NCBI RefSeq assembly: GCF_000340215.1
Contig: NW_006921532.1
Span: 9,329,172-9,393,171, forward strand
Reading direction: 5' to 3'
Source of the DNA: Pseudocercospora fijiensis CIRAD86
Lineage: Eukaryota; Ascomycota; Dothideomycetes; Mycosphaerellales; Mycosphaerellaceae
Length of the DNA stretch: 64,000 nucleotides
Below the pieces are notes generated by a model. It saw only the letters and a list, made by a program, of their open reading frames with translations. It was not told the origin of the DNA and searched no databases. The translations under genes were made by a program, and so were the position numbers. Numbering within the stretch: position 1 is the stretch's first letter; each line of letters opens with the position of its first letter. This document shows positions 55,709 through 64,000 of this stretch, piece after piece.

Positions 55709-57994
55709 TCATCGGCTACCAAATCCCAACCCTTTACAATCATCATCCTCTCTCAACGCGCCTCTGATTTCCTCCTCACCAACACCTAACCTGACTCTCC
55801 CCACACGATCACCATGGCGATTCTCCACGCCAATGATTCCCGCCTCAGCCAATTCCCTCGCAGCAGATCCAAAAGCCAAGATCCTCGGAGCACGCTCAAT
55901 CTCTTTCTTGGCAACTTTCCTCCCCCGTTTCGAAGGCGTCATCAGATTCCCTGCTTCCTCTTCCACATCTGGTTCCGGCCTCGCATCTGGTGTAAGTAAG
56001 TATGTCTCGATATCCTTGTTCTGGCCGCCCATGATCCCCATGACTCGGGCTTCATCTACAATGTCTGCGAGTGTGGATTCTGTGATTCCTGTGCGACGGA
56101 GTCTGGCGAGTAAGGCTGCGAGGAAGACTTTATTTGATAATGGAAGAGAGCGAAGATGGGCTGCGAGAGGGGTTGAGGTTGCTTCGTTGATGGCGCGTTT
56201 GATGGTTGCGATTGTGACGAGGCCTTTTCTTGGTTGGTTTGCAGTCGTTACTGCTTTTTGCTGCTTTGTTGGGGTTTTGCTAGGCGTGCCGTCCGGAGCT
56301 TGGTTCTCTTTGCCAATTGGGCCTTGGTCGATGATTTCTTGCTCTGCGATCTCGACTGCTCTTCGACATATATCCAATGCTCGTCTAGCATCGCCAGATA
56401 CAGCAGCGACTTTTCGGCTAGCGAATTGCACAGCGTCAGGTTCGACGACGACTTGACCTGTGCCAACGCCCTCTAGTCGACTTTGTATGATCTTGATGAG
56501 CTGGACATGGGTGTAGCCCGGAAATGTTATTCTTGTCAATCCAAGTCTGCTCGAGATCTTGTTCGAGAGAGTTCGTTCTGGCAAGTCCATTGTATTCGCT
56601 ACTGCGAGCACGATGAGTCGAGAATGTCGGAGCTGCGGCCAGTTGAAAAAGTTGTACATGACACCCTGGTTACGGGTGACAAGTTGGTCAAGCTCGTCCA
56701 TGAGAACCACACAAGGAACTCTTCGAGGGCTTGGTGTAGTAAACTCGCGCTCGAGCAGCTCCAGAGCGTGAGACGAACTCACTCTGTCGCCTTTCAGGGC
56801 TTCCCACAATAGACTGTAGGATTGGTGTGGGTCCGTGACTTTCATGCCGTTGATCTCCACGAAATGGAAATCGTCCAGTTGCTCTTCTGTCACTGCGGAC
56901 TGCAGACTAGCGACGACTTCTCTTACGGTAGCTGTCTTTCCTGTTCCAGGAGTGCCAGAAATGTAGATGCAAGACCCAGTACCTGCTGTGATAGCAGCTT
57001 CTAGGTGCGAATATACCGTGTCGAACTCAGTCTCTCGGCAGGGAAGAGCATGAGGAACGGCTGAAACATGTAGCTTTGACCTCGCAAGCTGATATGGCGA
57101 TGACTGTGTTTGCGAGGGAGACAGCATCCTTGTACCAAGAGGAGTGAACTCCAATGCCTTTTTCGTAGCAATCTTGCGACCGGATGGGGTGACCAATTTT
57201 CGAGGTGTCAGCTGTTTCGCTTTGGATGGAGTTGGCGTTGGCGTTGCAGAGTTGAGCTTTCGCTTCTTGCGAGGTGTTTGCGGCTCATCGTCCTCATCGT
57301 CCACAAAGTCGTCCAAGTCTCGACTCTTCGCGGGCGCTCTTCGTTTGCGTGTTTTGACAGTCTGAGACTCCACCAACTTGACCAGATCGTCCATATCGTC
57401 CTTGCCGCTGTAGACTTCCTCCCACACGAACTCTTCAGTATAGCTTGCTGTCCGCGGTTGTACACCTCTTCTGCACACAAACGTCTTTCCATGCGCCTTT
57501 GAATTTCGAGGGATCTTGCCGCTTGGAAATTTCTTCTCGAAGGTTTCAGGCGAATACACTGATGCCTTGCCGTTGATCGTTGTCAAAGCATTGTTGTCAA
57601 AATTGGCTGTGATGTACAGCTCGTTGTCTAAAAAGTCCGTACGTCTTTTCTTACTCGTGATCTCTTTCTCTGAGGAGAACCACAGCATGGTGGCCTGCTT
57701 TTCAATTGTGACATGGCCGTCTTCGTCCTTCTCTTCTCCTTCCAGGAAGTCGTAAAGGATCGCGACCCATGCCTCATTGCTTGTTGGAGCTTTCAACAGG
57801 ACAGCGTCGCCTAGAAAGCATTCGAAAGTGCCCATGCGGGCGCCAATGATTGTTTTCTGCTCATCACCATATACCCATTCCCAGGGATGATCTTCGAGTC
57901 CAAGTTCGTCGTCGGAGTCCTCTCGAAGCACGCCGCCTCCAGACAGATAATGCCTTGCCTGGTCAATTTTGGATCGCCTGCTCTGAGGTGGCAT
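55709..57994 (-). CDS. ORC1: Origin recognition complex subunit 1 (Orc1)
   Basis: A single exon encodes 761 aa. Orc1 is the ATP-binding subunit that, with the other ORC subunits, marks replication origins and loads the MCM helicase. The N-terminal BAH domain starts near residue 45 (KTIIGARMGTFECFLGDAVLLKA) and ends near residue 200. A basic, Thr/Pro-rich linker follows, with PTPTPSKAKQLTPRKL. The AAA+ domain has Walker A GTPGTGKTAT, Walker B VVLMDELDQL, sensor-1 VLAVANTMDLPER and sensor-2 SGDARRALDICRRAV. A winged-helix part follows (SLPLSNKVFLAALLARLRRTG). The protein ends CKGLGFGSR. MCB boxes lie about 100 bp upstream. Confidence 0.95.
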   Translation of the reverse strand: MPPQSRRSKIDQARHYLSGGGVLREDSDDELGLEDHPWEWVYGDEQKTIIGARMGTFECFLGDAVLLKAPTSNEAWVAILYDFLEGEEKDEDGHVTIEKQATMLWFSSEKEITSKKRRTDFLDNELYITANFDNNALTTINGKASVYSPETFEKKFPSGKIPRNSKAHGKTFVCRRGVQPRTASYTEEFVWEEVYSGKDDMDDLVKLVESQTVKTRKRRAPAKSRDLDDFVDDEDDEPQTPRKKRKLNSATPTPTPSKAKQLTPRKLVTPSGRKIATKKALEFTPLGTRMLSPSQTQSSPYQLARSKLHVSAVPHALPCRETEFDTVYSHLEAAITAGTGSCIYISGTPGTGKTATVREVVASLQSAVTEEQLDDFHFVEINGMKVTDPHQSYSLLWEALKGDRVSSSHALELLEREFTTPSPRRVPCVVLMDELDQLVTRNQGVMYNFFNWPQLRHSRLIVLAVANTMDLPERTLSNKISSRLGLTRITFPGYTHVQLIKIIQSRLEGVGTGQVVVEPDAVQFASRKVAAVSGDARRALDICRRAVEIAEQEIIDQGPIGKENQAPDGTPSKTPTKQQKAVTTANQPRKGLVTIATIKRAINEATSTPLAAHLRSLPLSNKVFLAALLARLRRTGITESTLADIVDEARVMGIMGGQNKDIETYLLTPDARPEPDVEEEAGNLMTPSKRGRKVAKKEIERAPRILAFGSAARELAEAGIIGVENRHGDRVGRVRLGVGEEEIRGALREDDDCKGLGFGSR

Positions 57995-58085
57995 TCTGGC
58001 TGTAAGGTTGTAGACCAGATAGTGGAGGACAGCGACGGACGACGAGATGCCAACATGCGAGAGCCAAAGTCCGAGGTCCGGGAGG

Positions 58086-58114
58086 ACGCGAACGCGTAAC
58101 GCGTAAAGTTCGCG
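58086..58114. promoter_or_regulatory. MCB-box cluster upstream of ORC1
   Basis: ACGCGA at 58086-58091 is followed by two perfect ACGCGT boxes at 58092-58097 and 58099-58104, with one more CGCGT at 58111-58115. They lie 92-120 bp upstream of the ORC1 start in the 595-bp spacer shared with the next plus-strand gene. ACGCGT is the binding site of MBF, which drives G1/S transcription of replication genes. Presence is seen directly; function is inferred from the well-known site. Confidence 0.72.
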
Positions 58115-58589
58115 TCAAAGTTTCAGCCGCAGAACAGGCATCAACCGCTCTCCATGTCGACCTTCACTCTGCTCCGTCTATGAAAATGCACGCACACCGA
58201 TTTGGAGAAGAAATGCTCTGGAGCTGTGTGGCCATCCATCTGATGGCGATAGAAACAGTCACTGCTTCAGCAGCAGTCTTGTATTCCGCGAGTGCCCGGC
58301 CTCACCAGATGCCTGGAGCATTGTTATCGTCAGAGGAAATGGTTCAAAGAGACGTGACCTCGATTGGCAGGGTCTCGCTGAGCAGATTCACCAGTTCCTG
58401 CAGCTCTTGAACCAGCGAGCAGCAAATGTAGGATGGAAGAGCATTCTTTGCATCAGAATCCACGGCATCTTCGCAACATAGAGGGGCAATTACGTGAGTG
58501 AAAGGCAGTTTGTTCTTGCCGTTGCCAGGCCGACTCGCAACGCTCCTGCTTCGACAAAGCACACTTGATTCTTCCATATTCAAGCTCAC

Positions 58590-60942
58590 ATGCCCTCCCA
58601 GCATTTACAGCTACCCGCGCAAGTCGCGTTGCACATGGCGGCCATGGAGGACTATGAGCTTGCAAATGCTCGTACGTGGGACGACAGCATTGCGCCGCCA
58701 CCCGATACGCCGGAGCCAGCTGTCGACAGTGGCCCTGAATGGGAGCTCGTTGGCAACACGAAGCAGAGCAAGAAAAAGCAGAATCAGAACAGGCGTCATC
58801 AGCAGCAAAAGGTGGCAGCTCGCCCGTCTGCCTTCCAACAACCGCCACTACGTCGTCCTCAACCAGAAAAGGAGAATCAGCGGCCACGCCCTGCCTTCCG
58901 AGTCACAGGACAGCATTCCGCTAGCAAGTGGCGCCGAGCAAGAGGGCTAGATGGCGAGCACACCAAGACCCCAGAATCGAAGCAACCAGCACCAAGACTG
59001 GTCGCAGAGGCTGACAACAACGCACAATCACTTTGGCGCCATCATAGACCTGCTCTCGACCACATCCGCGTCCCGCCGGTCCTCGCCATCGAAGATGACT
59101 CGCGTCACCTTCTGGAAACAGTAGCGAAGGACTTGGGCACCTTCATCCATTGCCCTGTCATGGACAAGCATGCTGCGCATCTCACCTTTGGTATCTGGGG
59201 CGAAGATGCAGATGTGGCCGCAACGAAGAATGCTCTTCTTTTTCGCATCGATGAGCTTATGTCGCAAAAGGGCAGAAGTGCCGGGTCTTTCGCAAAGGTC
59301 GTCTCCTTGACGCCGGTTCTTCGACAGCGCTACGAGGACCGATGGGCACGAGAAATCGAGAAGAGCCGTTTCCGGCAATTCCCTCCTCAAGGCATGGCAT
59401 TTCCGGCTATAGCTTCGTTCCACTGGCCATCGAGAGAGTACAAGCCCGAGGAAGTGCTCGGTCTCAATATTGAGGCATTTGATGCCATACGCATGGATAC
59501 ATCGTGCTACATCGTCTATGTACCAGAGCTTTCCGTATTTCAGGTCATGGGAAAGGAGAGAAAGGTTAAGCAGGCTCTTTTGCGCTTGCGCAAGTCGTGC
59601 TTCCAGCTCACTGCGCGATCGGTCAATCCAGCACGAACCTATCTTGTCCGTTGGCTGGACGGAGCAGAGATCCCTACCCACGTTTACCTGGAACCTTACC
59701 CGCCGCCTGCAGTATTGACCTCGTCCGACGCCGTGGACGACACACCGAGCATGTCGCCTCGCGGCGAAGGCTTCGAGGAGAGCATGCATAAAATTGGGTT
59801 GAACCGCCATCTCAGCAAGATGAACACTGAGCGGGTGAGGGTAACACTCGGCAATGCTCTTCGCAAAATCCACTTCTATCAGGGTCATATCACCCTTCGG
59901 GTTCGTCTTGGCACTTTTCTGCTTTCTAGTTTCCGCATGCCAGAAGACGCCGTGAATGAGAATCCGCAGGACGTGCTCTACGAGCTCAAGGAATACGAAG
60001 ACATGACAAAGGAATCCCAGTTTTTCGGCAGAGTGACAGAAGAGTAAGCATACACTTGTACGCAGTAAACAAACCTGCTAACCTTGGTCTAGGATTGGCG
60101 ATGCAACAGCTGAGGCAAAAGTTCATGACATGCTTCTTCAAGCCAGCGACTTGCTCACTCCGCACGGAGCCATGACCACTGTCCTTCGCGACGTCAAACC
60201 AGTCTTTGCGGCAATCTTCGTATTTGACGACATACATGGAGCTCTACAACTCTACATGACATGGCACGAGCTGGAAGAAAAGCAGGCTGATGGACCGGAA
60301 TATCTCCTCGAACAGACGAAGTGGACGCGCTTGGATCGTGACACCAACCGTCCAACGCCGCTGCTCGACATGAGCTTGACGGATCTGCATACAGGATCTG
60401 CGTGGCAATTTGAGATCGCTGCATCACGATCCGTCGAAGAATACAAGGTTCCGCAGAACTTGCGAGACTTTGCAAAAAGAGTCACCATCGACCCGGTGCA
60501 AGCGGTGAAGCAAATGGCCGACAAGTCGTTCATCCGCTACAATCCCTTCATGAGGCTATACTCTTTTCGCCAAGAAGTGATATTCCGATACAACATCTTA
60601 AACTCCGACTACACCCTGGAGTTGAAGCGCTTCCAGGATCGCATTTTCTCGACGCAACAAATGCTTATTGAGAAGCCAAAAGTCACCGTGTACGAGCCTC
60701 GCTGGGGCCTCAATGTGTTCAGAACTGACTGGGACACGGCTTTCAGCAAGAATGAACGTCTGCCGATCGGCGAGGTTGCTGACTGGGATGATACCTTCGA
60801 GGTAGTGTTCCCATCTGACATCGGGCCTGATGTGGAAGACAACGGCGATGGGTTTGAGCAGCTTCTGGGAAAGCTAGATAAGATCGCAGCGTTGGTCAGG
60901 GAATCTCATGCCAGCGGGGAAGATGCGGAGGAGATTGAATGA
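58590..60942 (+). CDS. Conserved fungal protein, function unknown (possibly DUF7905-type)
   Basis: Two exons, 58590-60043 and 60093-60942, with one 49-bp intron (GTAAGC donor, CTAG acceptor), encode 767 aa from the first ATG; a second ATG at 58635 (MAAMEDYELAN) is equally plausible. The first 150 residues are basic and Gln-rich, with QSKKKQNQNRRHQQQK, which suggests RNA binding but proves nothing. The rest looks folded: RVPPVLAIEDDSRHLLETVAKDLGTFIHCPV, then HLTFGIWGED, a KH-like segment (CYIVYVPELSVFQVMGKERKVKQALLRLR), and in exon 2 FIRYNPFMRLYSFRQEVIFRYN. I think of DUF7905 proteins from memory, with low certainty. No catalytic motif is visible. It shares its promoter region with ORC1. Confidence 0.75.
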
Positions 60943-61262
60943 GGCCATGTGAGACTAGCAGCGTCGCTGAACTTGAGCTGGCTTTCGTGTTTGTATGGGG
61001 CTTTGATGGCCACAAATTCCACGGCCTTCCACAATGGCCGGACGCCCGGTGAATTTGTGTCGCGAACAAATTTGCTCGCATTTCTGCTTACGATTTGCTG
61101 ACATCACTCCCCGAAAGGCTACGAGGACCCAGGCTGAAAAACACCACAAATTGACCGTATTTGGCAATACACGCTGTACAGCATTGCCAATGTCTGCTAA
61201 GCTATAACCAACCAACAACATCGGCTTCATCATGCGACTCCTTTCCTGTGAGCTCGGCGACT

Positions 61263-61270
61263 TATAAATA
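61263..61270 (+). promoter_or_regulatory. TATA-like box just before the pirin gene
   Basis: TATAAATA lies only 18 bp before the first in-frame ATG at 61288. If it acts as a TATA box, transcripts would probably start after that ATG, favouring the start at 61444. Confidence 0.45.
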
Positions 61271-61287
61271 CAGCTTTTGATCGACAG

Positions 61288-62418
61288 ATGAGGCTCCTAT
61301 TCTCAATTTTGGCTAGCATACTAGCAATCGCAATTACAACCTACAACCAAGAAACAGTCTCAGAATACATGCGGGCAATATTTCAAAGATCCACAACAGC
61401 TTTGAAGAAGAGCTTGAACCGTACCAGCAACTACACAACAACAATGGCGACAACCTCGAAATTCGCCGGTCTTCCAGTCATCCCGCCATCAGATCCAAGT
61501 CTCAATGCCGCAAACCCCAAACCACGAGGCATCCAAAAAGTCTTCGAAGCAATCCAACAAGCCGAAGGCGCAGGGGCCGCAGTCCGTCGCTCTATTGGCA
61601 CACCACGCCTACGCAACTTCACTCCCTTCCTGATGCTCGATCACTTCTCAGTAGGTGCTGGCGCAGGCTTCCCCGACCATCCCCACCGTGGCCAAGAAAC
61701 AATCACATATCTCCTCTCCGGAGCAGTCGACCACGAAGACTTCGCAGGCAACAGAGGCACAATCTGGCCCGGAGACCTACAATTCATGACTGCAGGACGA
61801 GGCATCGTGCACGCCGAAATGCCACGTGATACCGGCGAGGGCGAAACCAATGGCTTTCAGGTGTGGGTCGACCTCCCCAAAGATCTGAAATCCTGTGAAC
61901 CTCGATACCGTGATCTTCGATCGAGTGAGATCCCCATAGCGAAGACGGAAGATGGGAAGGTTTCTGTGAAGGTCATTTCGGGAAGATCGCTAGGTGTGGA
62001 TTCCGTCCAGGAATTGGCGTATACACCTGTCTGGTTACTGGATGTAACGATACAACCTGGTGGGAAATTTGTTCAGAATTTACCTGCCGGGTGGAATTCT
62101 TTTGCTTATACGCTTGAGGGGACGACGTACTGGGATACGGGGGCAATGAAGCAGAAGGTGGAGAAGTTTCATACTACTATTTTTGAGCAGAAGGGGGATC
62201 AGGTTATTGCTGAGGTTCCGGAGGGTGCGACGGAGGGTGCGAGGGTTATTCTTCTCGCGGGAATGCCGCTTGATCAGCCGATTGTGCAGTATGGACCTTT
62301 TGTTTTGACGGATGCGAGTCAGGTTAGACAGGCTTTGATGGATTATAACACTTTCTCGAATGGATTTGAGAGGGCGAATAATTGGGAGAGTGAGATTGGA
62401 AAGGCCAAGGCGCATTAA
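61288..62418 (+). CDS. Pirin-family cupin protein
   Basis: A single exon encodes 376 aa from the first ATG, or 324 aa from the ATG at 61444 (MATTSKFAGLPV). The N-terminal pirin cupin has AGAAVRRSIGTPRLRNFTPFLMLDHF, FPDHPHRGQETITYLLSG, VDHEDFAGNRG and GDLQFMTAGRGIVHAEMP. The His residues of HPHRGQET and the later His/Glu of GIVHAE are the metal ligands of pirins. The C-terminal cupin contains YTLEGTTYWD. Pirins are iron-containing proteins reported as nuclear co-regulators or quercetinases. The first 52 residues add a hydrophobic, signal-like stretch (MRLLFSILASILAIAI), unusual for the family. The inner start gives a typical pirin length and may be the main product. Confidence 0.88.
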   Translation: MRLLFSILASILAIAITTYNQETVSEYMRAIFQRSTTALKKSLNRTSNYTTTMATTSKFAGLPVIPPSDPSLNAANPKPRGIQKVFEAIQQAEGAGAAVRRSIGTPRLRNFTPFLMLDHFSVGAGAGFPDHPHRGQETITYLLSGAVDHEDFAGNRGTIWPGDLQFMTAGRGIVHAEMPRDTGEGETNGFQVWVDLPKDLKSCEPRYRDLRSSEIPIAKTEDGKVSVKVISGRSLGVDSVQELAYTPVWLLDVTIQPGGKFVQNLPAGWNSFAYTLEGTTYWDTGAMKQKVEKFHTTIFEQKGDQVIAEVPEGATEGARVILLAGMPLDQPIVQYGPFVLTDASQVRQALMDYNTFSNGFERANNWESEIGKAKAH

Positions 62419-63186
62419 GAACGATGAATGAGATCCAGACATGAGTAGTTGGCGGGAACCAAATCAAGGCAGAGTGTGTCTCTTAGCGTGGCGTTGGTGT
62501 AGATATGATACATAGAACGATCGATTCCATGATGCGAATTCTTCCTCCTTCCTTTTCCTTCTCGTGGCCCGGTGCATCATCGCCATTCCAGCATGAAAGC
62601 ATTGAGATCTGAGATCGCTCTTGGACGTCTCGACAGGATGGGATGAGATCGACCATCAATCTCTATGGTTGTATGTGGCGCACGTCAATACCTCCCGCTG
62701 GCAGCTATACTGCTATTATCCACCAGCTTGACCGGCCAGTCCGTCCTTATACTCAGGATATGAGCGTCGGTCAAGCACTGCTGTTGAGGTGAGGAAGCTA
62801 GACACGATTGTTTCCTTGACCTCATCCCGGACGCTGGTGAGTAGACATCTGCTTGTGGCTTGTGTTCCGCTTAAGTGGGCTTCTATCAGCCATCTACATT
62901 GACGAGAAGGCGGCGCATGTCCAGCAGAGTGGGAAGCGGTGTATGGTGGCCTGCTTTTTGTTGCTCCAGGGCATTTCCAGTTGCCTCCATTCTGAATGTA
63001 CCATCATTCGTGTATGGGATGTGTCTTTGATGCGAAAATGCAGGGACTGCGGATCATTCGCAACTGGAAGACGACTCTCTTCTAGTCATGTGGCTAGACA
63101 TCGAGCCTCTGTGGACTTTCTCGATAGCAGAAGGTTGAGCTGCCACAGTTTTGTTGAATTTGAATCTGAGCCGGCTGTCGCCCATT
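62419..63186. other. Convergent 3' spacer
   Basis: These 768 bp lie between pirin and the small minus-strand gene. Short frames exist, but none is recognisable. Confidence 0.45.
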
Positions 63187-63591
63187 TCAAGATGCTTCGC
63201 CTGAGTCATTCGGCACACTTGTTTGTCTCTTGGTCTGGAGACTCTGTACGATGACCTCTGTAGGCTTTTGGCGTTCGTCCTTCGTAAAACCCATTATTTG
63301 TCCAACGATGCCTCCAGGCTTTGGAACCGGGCACTCTCGTTGTGGTCTAGCATCTGCCAACCCATCTGAGGTGCTCTCAACATTTTCAGTACCTTCAGCT
63401 GGGTCCTGGGCACATCTTCTCTTCTTCCTCCTGACAATTCTTCCATCGGGAGTCTCGTAGCTATCCGCAAATTGCCTTCGATCGACAGGGCATGGCAAAA
63501 GATGTGGGAGTGCGACGACTGCGAATGAGATGGCTAATGTTGTAGTAAAGAGCGTGCCTGTGGTCCGCGAGCGAGGATGAAGGTAATGCAT
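63187..63591 (-). CDS. Small protein with one N-terminal membrane segment, unknown function
   Basis: A single frame encodes 134 aa. The N-terminus is basic, followed by one hydrophobic segment, GTLFTTTLAISFAVVALPHLLPCP. Then come VDRRQFADSYETPDG and a strongly basic RRKKRR stretch. The rest is disordered and ends SVPNDSGEAS. I believe the ALPHLLPCP...RxxFADS pattern recurs in fungal small proteins, perhaps of mitochondria, but I cannot name the family. No signal-peptide cleavage site is obvious, so a membrane anchor is more likely than secretion. Confidence 0.55.
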   Translation of the reverse strand: MHYLHPRSRTTGTLFTTTLAISFAVVALPHLLPCPVDRRQFADSYETPDGRIVRRKKRRCAQDPAEGTENVESTSDGLADARPQRECPVPKPGGIVGQIMGFTKDERQKPTEVIVQSLQTKRQTSVPNDSGEAS

Positions 63592-63659
63592 TATCGTAGT
63601 GCCAGCATCCAGAGCAATGGCTGTGGACGAGGATAGCGCAGACGCTGTTATAAAGTTGA

Positions 63660-64000
63660 GATTGAAGATGATTATATAGAGGAGAAAGGCTAATTACAAA
63701 GGTAGGCCGTCGCCCCATTAGTTAGCCAACCCCTGGACCGTTACTTCCTTGTTCCGTAACAGTCTGCCCTAAACAAAAGAAAAGGCACGCCCTCGTGCCG
63801 TTACTAGAAACTTCCTCTGCCTAGATGCTCGTTATCTAGTAGGCCGTCTACTGCTTAGGCCTAATGTCTGTTCGTATTTCTGCTCGTTTAAAGGCATACT
63901 AATGCCTTAGCCTTCCTCTCCGCGAACTCCGCTCGCTTCTTGTTAGCCTTAGCCTCTATTGCCGCCTTCTCGCGTTCTAACTAGGCCTAGACTTGCGCTC
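63660..64000 (-). mobile_element. Transposon remnant at the right edge
   Basis: From about 63680 the composition becomes CTAG-rich and the DNA resembles the repeat block. On the minus strand, near 63960-63885, a Lys/Glu/Ala-rich stretch reads EREKAAIEAKANKKRAEF, followed by AERKAKAL. Such charged tails end many fungal Fot1/Pogo-type transposases, so this could be the end of one. The left boundary has TTACAAAGGTAGGC, close to the start of the chromovirus LTR (TTACGAAGGTAGGC), so a related LTR is another option. The element continues beyond the window. Confidence 0.4.

Overview
The window looks like nuclear DNA of a filamentous ascomycete fungus, most likely a dothideomycete. The genes carry 48-60 bp GT-AG introns (a few reach 100-141 bp) with CTAAC-type branch points. 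The proteins are fungal types: Dsn1, Spc25, Rrn6, Ssd1, Gle1, Orc1, a DUF2293 protein and an NDUFB11-like complex I subunit. The central repeat block shows repeat-induced point mutation (RIP): CpA and TpG are nearly gone and CpG is kept. The species cannot be named from sequence alone.

Left arm (1-13.7 kb), all genes on the minus strand: the N-terminal part of a disordered Ser/Pro-rich protein cut by the window edge (possibly paxillin-like), the kinetochore protein Dsn1/Mis13 (four exons), a four-exon OB-fold protein, the exosome subunit Rrp46, and a conserved disordered Q-rich protein. The spacers hold microsatellites.

Centre (13.7-31.97 kb): a dead nested transposon block. A Mutator-like (MULE) DNA transposon on the minus strand, with DATY-type catalytic and SWIM zinc-finger signatures, was split by a 15,252-bp Ty3/Gypsy chromovirus on the plus strand. 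The chromovirus has two 122-bp LTRs (14623-14744 and 29753-29874) and a perfect 5-bp target duplication. When the insertion is ignored, the MULE reading frame runs straight across the duplication. Besides gag and pol (protease, RT, RNase H, integrase, chromodomain), the element has an extra frame of about 1,550 codons (25064 to about 29700) between pol and the 3' LTR, and a smaller extra frame before gag. All are riddled with TAG/TAA stops and have essentially no TGA, as expected for RIP.

Right arm (33-64 kb), ordinary housekeeping genes: a catabolic-type acetolactate synthase, an IMPACT/UPF0029 protein, Spc25, the RNA polymerase I factor Rrn6, a DUF2293 protein, an NDUFB11-like complex I subunit, acetolactate decarboxylase, Ssd1, Gle1, Orc1, an unrecognised 767-aa fungal protein, pirin and a small membrane-anchored protein. 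The synthase and decarboxylase together would turn pyruvate into acetoin through 2-acetolactate and lie about 11 kb apart, separated by unrelated genes. A cluster of MCB boxes (ACGCGT) lies about 100 bp upstream of ORC1, and three ACGCG cores lie in a 20-bp tandem repeat upstream of DSN1, suggesting G1/S control. Transposon-like fragments occur at 53.09-53.33 kb and at the right edge.
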